NCBI GenBank assembly: GCA_027067085.1
Contig: JAMOMM010000136.1
Coordinates: 1-14,409 of the forward strand
From: Hyphomicrobiales bacterium
GTDB taxonomy: Bacteria; Pseudomonadota; Alphaproteobacteria; Rhizobiales; Aestuariivirgaceae
Length of the DNA: 14,409 nucleotides
Direction of reading: 5' to 3'
The notes beneath the pieces are model-generated. The model was not told the DNA's origin and did not search any database. It saw only the letters and a list, made by a program, of their open reading frames with translations. Shown piece after piece: positions 1 to 5,583 of this stretch. Position numbers and translations under genes: made by a program. Positions within the stretch are counted from its first letter, which is position 1, and each line of letters begins with the position of its first letter.

Positions 1-70
1 CTGGAAATTTCTGCTCGCTACCATTGATGGATAAAAACGGTTGAGCGGGTGGTTCAATAATAAAATTCAT
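1..70 (-). CDS. FAH-family hydrolase, N-terminal fragment
   Basis: Only the first 23 codons are inside the window. Reading leftwards from the ATG at 70, the peptide starts MNFIIEPPAQPF and continues LSINGSEQKFP before the edge. Proteins of the fumarylacetoacetate hydrolase (FAH) family in alphaproteobacteria commonly open in this way, with a short Pro-rich lead, a strand around 'v.Gs...FPv', and then the conserved 'YCVGRNYxxHA' block, which would lie just outside. Such enzymes are metal-dependent C-C hydrolases, decarboxylases or isomerases acting on acylpyruvates and related beta-diketo acids. The specific substrate cannot be read from this fragment. The gene is divergent from the aminotransferase. 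The bases ahead of the ATG (gcagagaaatcccta on the minus strand) contain only a weak purine stretch. The family call rests on recognition of a short N-terminus, so it is tentative. Confidence 0.55.
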   Translation of the reverse strand, partial: MNFIIEPPAQPFLSINGSEQKFP

Positions 71-267
71 TAGGGATTTCTCTGCAAATCAATCAAAGGT
101 CAGATCCGTATGCTGGCAGAAAAGTTGTTATGCCACAAGGTCTCTATCCCTGACACGCTCTAAGGGTTCTGATCCAACTTGAGGCGCATTATCCGACAAA
201 AGCTTGCCCCATAAAGGTCGCCTCGTTAGGGTATGGCTTTGACCCCCATAAACAATTGAAGCTTCTT
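71..267. other. Divergent intergenic region
   Basis: This gap of about 200 bases separates the FAH-family start (70, minus) from the aminotransferase ATG (268, plus) and must carry promoters for both directions. I see no convincing sigma-70 box pair. It contains a TGGCA-N12-TGCCA dyad (114-135) and an 8-bp GAAGCTTC palindrome (259-266) just upstream of the aminotransferase start. No credible short gene was found. Confidence 0.5.
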
Positions 268-1446
268 ATGAACACTCCACCACTGCGCCTTAATAAAAAC
301 ATCACTCGGATAAAAGAAGAAGGCGCTTTTGCCGTTTCAGATCGCGCCATGCACTTGGCATCACAAGGCCATAACGTTATCAACCTAGGTATTGGTCAGC
401 CAGATTTCTTGCCACCCAAACACATTCTTGCTGCCGCTGAAAAAGCTGCCATCGATGGCCCGCACGGATACACATCGCCAACGGGCCTTCCCGTTTTAAA
501 ACAAGCCGTCGCGAGCAATCTAACGGATCGATATAAAACCACCGTTCACCCTGACCAGATTATCATTGTACCAGGCGGCAAAGTCACTATCTTTTTTGCC
601 ACCATGCTGATGGGCGGACGGGACAGTGAAATACTGTACCCAGACCCCGGTTTTCCACCCTACTTAGAAGCCATCATTTCATGCGGTGCCAAGCCCGTAG
701 CTTACGGCATCAAAGAAGAGCTTGATTTTAGTTTTAAAGCTCAAGATGTTTTATCTTTAATAACCGACAAAACCAGCCTGATTATTTTGAACTCGCCAGG
801 CAACCCAACGGGCGGCGTTGTGCCTCGTGCAGAAATAAAAAAGCTCGCCGATGGCTTAGAAAAATTCCCTCATGTTACCATTTTATCTGACGAAATTTAC
901 GGGCAACTCATTTTTGACCAGTCTGACTTCACCTCACTATTAGAGTTTGAACACCTTCGTGACAGAACAATCATTCTTGATGGCTGGTCCAAAACATTTG
1001 CGATGACGGGTTGGCGTTTGGGTTACGGTGTATGGCCAATCCAATTGGTTGAACACGTCCGAAAACTCATCACCGTCGATCACTCATGCGTAAACGGGGT
1101 CGCGCAAATGGCTGGGTTAGCTGCGATAAATGGTCCGATGAATGAAATAGATGAGTTTGTAAAATCATTCCATCAACGCCGCGACCTCATCGTAAATGGC
1201 TTGAACGCAATACCCAATATCACATGCAAAATGCCAAAAGGGGCATTTTATGCCTTTCCAAACACCCAGAAAACAGGCATTCCCAGCAAAGAGTTTGCAC
1301 ATCGCCTTTTAGAAGAGGCCCACGTTGCAACAATCAGCGGCGATGCATTTGGCAATAATGGTAAAGGATATTTACGAATTTCGTATGCAGCCAGTCAACA
1401 AGAGTTGACCAAGGCCCTATCGCGAATAGAGAAATTCTTGATATAG
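268..1446 (+). CDS. PLP-dependent class I/II aminotransferase
   Basis: This encodes a 392-residue fold-type I PLP aminotransferase, the usual family length of about 390-400 residues. Visible landmarks in order are the N-terminal substrate segment INLGIGQPDF (about 38-47), a helix-capping PGGK (102-105) in the cofactor phosphate region, NSPGNPTGG with the PLP-ring Asn179, SDEIY with Asp208 and Tyr211, the Schiff-base lysine in DGWSKTF (Lys242), the following MTGWRLGYG phosphate-binding Arg250, and the substrate-carboxylate arginine in YLRISYA (Arg370). It therefore transfers an amino group from an amino acid to a 2-oxo acid in the cytoplasm. Aspartate, aromatic or alanine-type specificity cannot be decided by eye. 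I chose the ATG at 268 over an upstream in-frame TTG at 256 because the family N-terminus starts close to this Met. The ribosome site is weak. The gene is divergent from the FAH-family gene, and the stop is TAG. Confidence 0.93.
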   Translation: MNTPPLRLNKNITRIKEEGAFAVSDRAMHLASQGHNVINLGIGQPDFLPPKHILAAAEKAAIDGPHGYTSPTGLPVLKQAVASNLTDRYKTTVHPDQIIIVPGGKVTIFFATMLMGGRDSEILYPDPGFPPYLEAIISCGAKPVAYGIKEELDFSFKAQDVLSLITDKTSLIILNSPGNPTGGVVPRAEIKKLADGLEKFPHVTILSDEIYGQLIFDQSDFTSLLEFEHLRDRTIILDGWSKTFAMTGWRLGYGVWPIQLVEHVRKLITVDHSCVNGVAQMAGLAAINGPMNEIDEFVKSFHQRRDLIVNGLNAIPNITCKMPKGAFYAFPNTQKTGIPSKEFAHRLLEEAHVATISGDAFGNNGKGYLRISYAASQQELTKALSRIEKFLI

Positions 1447-1474
1447 GTCAGATAACAACTTGTTTAACTGCACT

Positions 1475-1500
1475 AATCATAGTCAAAAATCATAGTCAAA
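1475..1500 (+). repeat. Perfect 13-bp tandem duplication
   Basis: The unit aatcatagtcaaa occurs twice without a gap (1475-1487 and 1488-1500) in the 80-bp space between the aminotransferase stop and the SCO gene. It is followed at once by an A/T-rich run (1501-1517). It could be a replication-slippage duplication or a pair of regulator half-sites in the SCO promoter. Confidence 0.9.
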
Positions 1501-1526
1501 ATATTTTTTAATAAAAAGCAAACCTC

Positions 1527-2138
1527 ATGAAAAAATCTCAAAAAACGCTCACCCTGTTGGTTCTTTTAATCGGTGTCGCTATTATTGGCTTCACAACTTA
1601 TCAACTCACCCAAACCAACCAAAGCGCCAGCAGAAATTCTGGTAAAGCCCTCATTGGCGGGGATTTCACCTTAACAGATCAAAACGGTAAAACCGTTACT
1701 AACAAAGATTTTGAAGGTAAATACGCCTTGATATATTTTGGCTATACCTACTGCCCAGATGTTTGCCCAACCGAGCTTCAAGTCATGACAGGTGCATTAG
1801 AAATACTCGGAGATGACGCAAAAAAAATCCAACCCATTTTTATCTCAATCGATCCTGACCGTGACACCCCTGAATTGATGAAAGACTATGTCTCAAACTT
1901 TTTCCCTGGCATGGTTGGTTTGACAGGAACAAAAGAACAAGTTGCAATAGCGGCAAAGGCTTATCGGGTTTACTATTCCAAAGCAGTTGAAAAGGGTGCG
2001 GATGCAGATAGTTATTCGATGGACCATTCAAGCATCATTTATCTCATGGGACCCAAAGGCGAATTCCTTAAACATTTCGCCTATGGCACCGACCCAGCAA
2101 AATTGGCTAAAGGCGTTAAGGCTGCGACCAAAGGTTAA
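1527..2138 (+). CDS. SCO1/SenC family copper chaperone
   Basis: This encodes a 203-residue, membrane-anchored thioredoxin-fold protein. Residues 1-5 are basic (MKKSQK), followed by one hydrophobic segment (about 8-27) that acts as an uncleaved signal anchor, leaving the globular domain in the periplasm. The copper-binding CxxxC is in YCPDVCP (Cys76, Cys80), and the third ligand is His167 in SMDHSSIIYL. The acidic SIDPDRDTPE stretch (107-116) is also typical of SCO proteins. SCO proteins deliver copper to, or reduce, the Cu-A site of cytochrome c oxidase subunit II, and some act as thiol-disulfide reductases. No cytochrome oxidase gene is nearby, so this is a stand-alone copy. The ATG at 1527 lacks an obvious Shine-Dalgarno sequence (upstream is aaaagcaaacctc). 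It is co-oriented with the aminotransferase but separated by 80 bp containing a tandem duplication. Confidence 0.93.
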   Translation: MKKSQKTLTLLVLLIGVAIIGFTTYQLTQTNQSASRNSGKALIGGDFTLTDQNGKTVTNKDFEGKYALIYFGYTYCPDVCPTELQVMTGALEILGDDAKKIQPIFISIDPDRDTPELMKDYVSNFFPGMVGLTGTKEQVAIAAKAYRVYYSKAVEKGADADSYSMDHSSIIYLMGPKGEFLKHFAYGTDPAKLAKGVKAATKG

Positions 2139-2153
2139 AATTGGGCCTGTTGC

Positions 2154-2187
2154 TGTGCACCTGCACAAATGCTATGCTGCAATGCAA
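2154..2187 (+). promoter_or_regulatory. TGC-rich dyads, candidate PhaR operator
   Basis: Upstream of the depolymerase start there are two TGC-rich symmetric sites. One is TGTGCA-CC-TGCACA (2154-2167), a perfect 6-bp inverted repeat. The other is CTGC-AAT-GCAA (2177-2187). PhaR, the polyhydroxyalkanoate-responsive repressor of alphaproteobacteria, is known to bind TGC-rich sequences of the form CTGC-N3/4-GCAG, so the second site is one base from that form. The function is inferred from the match and from the gene downstream. Confidence 0.5.
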
Positions 2188-2216
2188 TAAAATCAATTTT
2201 TGTCAGGCAAGCATCC

Positions 2217-3452
2217 ATGTTGTACTATCTCTATGAAATGAACCACGCTGCTGTGGCCCCTTTAAGAATGGCCGCAAGTTACAACCGCACGTTCTGGCAA
2301 TCACCCACAAACCCAATTTCTGACAGCCCAATGGGTCGCTCGATGTTAGCTGGGATTGAAATGTTTGAGCGCCTAACGCGCCGTTATGCAAAGCCTGAGT
2401 TTGGCATTCAATCCATATCTCTAAACGACAAGCCATTTAACGTTTCTCAGCAAACTGTATTCAAATTGCCTTTTTGTAATTTAGAGCGGTTTACATTGGA
2501 AGGGTTATCAAAAACCCAACAAAAGGCCCGACAAAAGCTTTTATTGGTGGCCCCGATGTCTGGCCACTATTCAACTCTTTTGCGTGGCACCGTTGAAACC
2601 ATGCTTGAACAATTTGACGTTTATATCACCGACTGGGTCGATGCGCGCAAAGTGCCGACTTCACAAGGCCAATTTGATTTATCTAACTACGTCGATTATG
2701 TCATTGAAATTTTGGAGTTCATGGGCAAAGGGACCAATGTAATGGCAGTTTGCCAACCATCGGTGCCAGTCCTTGCCGCCGTTGCGGTCATGGCTCAAGA
2801 CAACAACAAGTTTGCCCCAAAAAGCCTTTGTTTGATGGGCGGTCCAGTCGATACTCGCAAAAACCCAACCGCCGTAAACGACTTAGCAGAATCCAAAGGC
2901 ATCGATTGGTTTGAAAAAAACGTCATTGTAAAAGTCCCCTTCCCTAACGCAGGTTTTATGCGCGAGGTTTACCCAGGGTTTTTACAACTCACAGGCTTTA
3001 TGACGATGAATCTTGAACGTCACATGGATGCCCATAAGGATTTATATTGGAACATGGTCAAAGGTGACGGCGACAGTTCTGAAAAACACGATACGTTTTA
3101 TGATGAATACTTATCGGTGATGGACTTAACCAAAGAGTTCTACCTTCAAACCGTGGAAGAAGTGTTCATTAAACATTCCCTCGCCAACGGAATTTTTGAA
3201 CACCACGGCAAAGTTGTTGATCCTTCGGTCATAAAATCTACCGCTTTAATGACCGTTGAAGGTGAGCTTGATGACATCACCGGTCTTGGCCAGACTGAAG
3301 CCGCACACGGCCTTTGCTCAAATATTCCTGACAAAAACAAAGCCCATTATATTCAAAAGGGTGTTGGTCACTATGGCATTTTTAATGGGCGACGCTTCCG
3401 TGAAAACATCGCGCCTGCAATCGGAAAGTTTATGCGGCAATCTAAGGGTTAA
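2217..3452 (+). CDS. phaZ: Intracellular polyhydroxybutyrate depolymerase
   Basis: This encodes a 411-residue protein of the intracellular PHB depolymerase family (PhaZ1 type, cysteine nucleophile), which hydrolyses amorphous stored polyhydroxybutyrate granules to 3-hydroxybutyrate units. The N-terminus MLYYLYEMNHAAVAPLR is characteristic and fixes the start at the ATG at 2217. An earlier in-frame ATG at 2169 would add 16 uncharacteristic residues and lies inside the putative operator. The core alpha/beta-hydrolase part contains LLVAPMSGHYSTLLRGTV (about 109-126), TDWVDAR (138-144) and the nucleophile elbow AVCQP with Cys179. Asp352 or Asp353 (in GELDDITG) and His385 (in GVGHYGIF) match the expected Asp and His of the triad described for the Ralstonia enzyme. 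There is no signal peptide. Only a weak AGG (2205-2207) serves as a ribosome site. No phaC, phasin or phaR gene is in the window. Its stop overlaps the convergent permease stop. Confidence 0.95.
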   Translation: MLYYLYEMNHAAVAPLRMAASYNRTFWQSPTNPISDSPMGRSMLAGIEMFERLTRRYAKPEFGIQSISLNDKPFNVSQQTVFKLPFCNLERFTLEGLSKTQQKARQKLLLVAPMSGHYSTLLRGTVETMLEQFDVYITDWVDARKVPTSQGQFDLSNYVDYVIEILEFMGKGTNVMAVCQPSVPVLAAVAVMAQDNNKFAPKSLCLMGGPVDTRKNPTAVNDLAESKGIDWFEKNVIVKVPFPNAGFMREVYPGFLQLTGFMTMNLERHMDAHKDLYWNMVKGDGDSSEKHDTFYDEYLSVMDLTKEFYLQTVEEVFIKHSLANGIFEHHGKVVDPSVIKSTALMTVEGELDDITGLGQTEAAHGLCSNIPDKNKAHYIQKGVGHYGIFNGRRFRENIAPAIGKFMRQSKG

Positions 3453-4672
3453 ATATAACCCACAGCCAGCAAAGAGATGCTTGTCACCACGCCCAAAATT
3501 GGAACTATAATAGGAACTTCAAAAATCTCGTTTTGAACTGGGGTGTGCCTAAGTTTAATCAGAATGAGCGCCGTATTAACAAACAAGAAAACGATTAGAA
3601 CAATCGTTGATGTCGCTTTTGCAAGCTCTGCAATTGGCAAAAACAGAGCCAAAGCAACAATAGTTAAAACAACAATGATTGTTGCATTTACTGGCGTACG
3701 AAACCGTGAATTCACCTGTCCAATAAAAGCTGGCAAACTTCCTTGAGTAGCTAAACCATATAACACGCGCGATGCCATTATCATCTGTACAAGCACACCG
3801 TTTACTGTCGCAATGACCGCAACACCGCTAAAGACAATGACTTGCGTATGTGAATTATCGCCAAAAATCAACGTCAGGGGCGCGTTCGAATTGGCCAATT
3901 GGTCAATCGGCACACTTAAAACCACAACAGAAACCACTGCTACATAAATGCACGTTGCCAATATCAGCGTTAAAATAATCGCAATAGGCATATTCTTTGT
4001 TGGGTTTTTCACCTCTTCTGCAACATTGGCAATGTCTTCAAAACCAACAAAAGCAAAAAATGCTAACAATGCCCCACTTAAAATACCTGCCCAAATAGTA
4101 TGATCGAGAGTTGGTATAAGACGGTGGCTATTCTCCATAATTGCATCATTGTATGATAAACCGTACCAAACCACATAAAACAGGCCGCCCACTTCAATGA
4201 GGGTAAAAACCGCCGCCAAGCTTACAGATTCCATAATGCCCCAACTCGCGATTACGCCCAGAAGTATCACAATGCAAAAAACCAAAATTGGCTCAGGAAC
4301 ATCAACAAAAGCGGCTAAATAGCCGCCAGCGCCAATTGAAACTGCTGCCGCAGAAACAACGCCCGACGTGACAACGAGCATGCCGACAAGTATAGAAAAC
4401 CCGCCCGATCGAAATCCATTTTTTACATAAGCAGCTTCACCAGCACTAACGGGATACCTTGTCGAAAGTTCTGCATAAGAAAAGCCCGTGAAACTAATCA
4501 CTATCGCAGCGATAATGAATGATACTGGGGCATAAACACCTGCCTGTCTTGCCGTTTCACCAACCAAAACATAAATACCAGCTCCAACCGTAACGCCAAG
4601 GCCGTATAAAATGAGCAATGTCAGCGAAAGGCGGCGAACCAAATGAGCTTGCTCTTGCACTTTTTTCTGCAT
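3449..4672 (-). CDS. APC-family amino acid permease, possibly lacking TM12
   Basis: This encodes a 407-residue integral membrane protein of the amino acid-polyamine-organocation superfamily, which takes up amino acids or polyamines by proton symport or exchange. The substrate-binding loop of TM1 is clear in GVTVGAGIYVLVG (26-38), and the TM6 region reads AFFAFVGFEDIANVAEEVKNP (about 205-224), both standard for YfnA/cationic-type transporters. By eye there are eleven hydrophobic segments (about 18-38, 47-69, 90-122, 127-146, 151-171, 193-213, 228-253, 277-305, 328-347, 353-373, 386-405). The protein stops directly after the eleventh, at LLAVGYI, whereas the family norm is twelve. The stop TAA (3451-3449) overlaps the phaZ stop. 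The ATG at 4672 follows TGAGG (4678-4682) on the minus strand at 5-nt spacing. The space upstream is almost entirely palindromic repeats. Confidence 0.9.
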   Translation of the reverse strand: MQKKVQEQAHLVRRLSLTLLILYGLGVTVGAGIYVLVGETARQAGVYAPVSFIIAAIVISFTGFSYAELSTRYPVSAGEAAYVKNGFRSGGFSILVGMLVVTSGVVSAAAVSIGAGGYLAAFVDVPEPILVFCIVILLGVIASWGIMESVSLAAVFTLIEVGGLFYVVWYGLSYNDAIMENSHRLIPTLDHTIWAGILSGALLAFFAFVGFEDIANVAEEVKNPTKNMPIAIILTLILATCIYVAVVSVVVLSVPIDQLANSNAPLTLIFGDNSHTQVIVFSGVAVIATVNGVLVQMIMASRVLYGLATQGSLPAFIGQVNSRFRTPVNATIIVVLTIVALALFLPIAELAKATSTIVLIVFLFVNTALILIKLRHTPVQNEIFEVPIIVPILGVVTSISLLAVGYI

Positions 4673-4705
4673 AAAAACCTCACACGTAGGTTCGCACTAC
4701 TCTCA

Positions 4706-4811
4706 CTAAAGCGTTTCATGATTATTTGAATTTCAAACACAGCATAAAACGCAAAATTATCAATACCTTTAATAGGTCGTTATGGCTCAATGTAAACCAA
4801 ACTGCCTCTAG
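4706..4811 (+). repeat. Family 1 palindromic repeat, degenerate copy
   Basis: This degenerate copy starts CTAAAGCGTTTCATG and runs into the CTAG at 4808-4811 that also begins the next copy. It shares the internal marker segments GCGTTTCATG, CAAACAC, AAAACGCAAAATTATCAA, TACCTTTAATAGGTCG and CTCAATGTAAACC with the two better copies, but its second stem is decayed (for example GTCGTTATGG against CCAAACTGCC). It lies 33 bp from the permease start codon, so the promoter of that gene must be inside or beyond the repeat. Confidence 0.85.
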
Positions 4812-4914
4812 AGCGTTTCATGTTTTGTTTGAATCACAAACACTGCATGAAACGCAAAATTATCAATACCTTAAGTTGGTCGGTCTGGTTCAATTTAAAC
4901 CAGACCGACTCTAG
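4808..4914 (+). repeat. Family 1 palindromic repeat, intact copy
   Basis: This unit is bounded by CTAG at 4808-4811 and 4911-4914, 103 bp apart. Stem 1 is GCGTTTCATG (4813-4822) with CATGAAACGC (4846-4855), enclosing a smaller TGTTTG/CAAACA hairpin (4826-4831 and 4837-4842). Stem 2 is a perfect 12-bp pair, GTCGGTCTGGTT (4879-4890) with AACCAGACCGAC (4898-4909), and its 7-base loop is caattta. A constant linker, AAAATTATCAATACCTTAAG, joins the stems. The right-hand CTAG contributes the TAG stop codon of the minus-strand 124-residue protein. In that direction the 12-bp hairpin would form at once after the stop, without a following U-run. Confidence 0.95.
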
Positions 4915-5285
4915 ATAGGTTGAACAGACATTACCTTAAAAGTATGCATTTCATCATCATCATGGTCTTTAATAGAAAGATACTCACCCGCGCGTAACGG
5001 GTGTGCACCAAAACGATAACCAGTATCGTCATCATCCTCATCACCATGAATGTCGTAATGAAACGCCCACGATCCACCAGGTTTTCGCACTAAATGACCA
5101 AGCTCGTGTTCCTGTGTGCCCCAAAACCGAACAACCCGACAATTTTCTTTTTGTTCGCGCCATGATTCCACATCAATAAACCCATCACTATTGATGGGGG
5201 CAACAAACTCAAAACCATGCAACGCACTGCCGTTGGGAAATTCAGGTGAGCGGGCAAGTTCCATATGTATTTTTGACAAAGACAT
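4911..5285 (-). CDS. Conserved hypothetical protein, 124 residues
   Basis: This encodes a small soluble protein of unknown function. I associate this type of sequence with Hyphomicrobiales genomes but cannot assign a domain name. The start ATG at 5285 is set by a good AAGGAGA (5291-5297) at 5-nt spacing. A longer frame to 5396 would run through repeat DNA and is rejected. The sequence opens MSLSKIHMELARSPEFPNGS and contains the aromatic-rich block VVRFWG (51-56), a WAFHYDIHGDEDDDDTGYRF segment (73-92) with a strongly acidic stretch at 82-87, and a second Asp/His-rich stretch KDHDDDEMH (106-114) before the C-terminal TFKVMSVQPI. There is no signal peptide or membrane segment. The His/Asp clusters could bind a divalent metal, but that is speculation. 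It lies downstream of the universal stress gene on the same strand, separated by repeats. Its TAG stop is formed by the end of a family 1 repeat. Confidence 0.85.
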   Translation of the reverse strand: MSLSKIHMELARSPEFPNGSALHGFEFVAPINSDGFIDVESWREQKENCRVVRFWGTQEHELGHLVRKPGGSWAFHYDIHGDEDDDDTGYRFGAHPLRAGEYLSIKDHDDDEMHTFKVMSVQPI

Positions 5286-5290
5286 TTTTG

Positions 5291-5297
5291 TCTCCTT
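5291..5297 (-). promoter_or_regulatory. Start-deciding ribosome site for the 124-residue protein
   Basis: The minus strand reads AAGGAGA-caaaa-ATG. This strong site selects the ATG at 5285 over the in-frame upstream Met at 5396. It sits directly next to the truncated, inverted family 1 repeat, so the leader hairpin would be only a few bases from the ribosome site. Confidence 0.85.
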
Positions 5298-5308
5298 TTT
5301 TACCTTAA

Positions 5309-5366
5309 AACCGTTCTGGCTTGTATTGAACCAGAGCGACCTATTTAGGGATTTGAAACATTCTAG
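5309..5366 (-). repeat. Family 1 repeat, inverted and internally deleted copy
   Basis: Read on the minus strand it runs TCTAGAATGTTTCAAA, then CCTAAATAGGTCGCTCTGG, then TTCAATACAAGCCAGAACGG. The last part corresponds to the second stem-loop of family 1, but most of the first stem-loop is missing and the far CTAG end is lost. It is opposite in orientation to the other copies and occupies the leader of the 124-residue gene. Confidence 0.7.
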
Positions 5367-5480
5367 AGTACGTCGCGTTTTCTTGGATTCAAGCATTCAA
5401 TTGCTCGCCTGAGGCAGGGCTTGCCTTACAAGCCCGTTCAGGCAAAACAAGTAAATTCAATTCAACGCGTCACGCACTAG
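5363..5480 (+). repeat. Family 2 palindromic repeat, copy 1
   Basis: This unit is bounded by CTAG at 5363-5366 and 5477-5480, 114 bp apart. The ends are imperfect inverted repeats (ctagagtacgtcgcgtt against the complement of aacgcgtcacgcactag). The centre folds into a two-part hairpin: GCCTGA (5407-5412) with TCAGGC (5438-5443), and GGGCTTG (5417-5423) with CAAGCCC (5429-5435). Both borders are shared with family 1 units. A second copy lies at 13575-13689. Confidence 0.85.
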
Positions 5481-5583
5481 AGTATTTCATGTTTTGTTTG
5501 AATCACAAACACGGCATGAAATGCAAGACTATCAATACCTTAAGTAGGTCGTTCTGGTTCAATGTAAATCAGAACGACTCTAG
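5477..5583 (+). repeat. Family 1 palindromic repeat, second intact copy
   Basis: CTAG borders lie at 5477-5480 and 5580-5583, again exactly 103 bp apart. Stem 1 is GTATTTCATG (5482-5491) with CATGAAATGC (5515-5524). Stem 2 is GTCGTTCTGGTT (5548-5559) with AATCAGAACGAC (5567-5578), with one G-U pair. Relative to the copy at 4808, G4883-C4905 becomes T5552-A5574 and G4815-C4853 becomes A5484-T5522, so both stems carry compensatory changes. The right-hand CTAG supplies the TAG stop of the universal stress gene. Confidence 0.95.

Noticed and set aside
256..267. TTG at 256 as the aminotransferase start.
   Set aside because: It has no ribosome site, and the ATG four codons later agrees better with family N-termini.
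2169..2216. Using the earlier ATG at 2169 for phaZ.
   Set aside because: It adds 16 residues that do not resemble PhaZ and lies inside the TGC-rich operator-like dyads. MLYYLYEMNH at 2217 is the recognisable family start.
4879..4909. Calling the 12-bp hairpin at the end of the intact family 1 repeat an intrinsic terminator.
   Set aside because: It follows the stop codon of the 124-residue gene, but no U-run follows on that strand. It is kept as part of the repeat, with a 3'-end function only as a hypothesis.
4726..4914. A 62-codon reading frame on the plus strand through the repeats, and a similar 98-codon frame at 5116-5412.
   Set aside because: The first is a translation of palindromic repeats and the second is mostly antisense to the 124-residue gene. 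Neither has a ribosome site or protein-like character.
5286..5396. Extending the 124-residue protein upstream to an in-frame Met at 5396 (161 residues).
   Set aside because: The added stretch is a translation of repeat DNA with no family character, and a strong AAGGAGA precedes the ATG at 5285.
4706..5583. A CRISPR array or tandem-repeat locus.
   Set aside because: Units are about 103-114 bp, palindromic, variable and sometimes inverted, with no unique spacers between short direct repeats.
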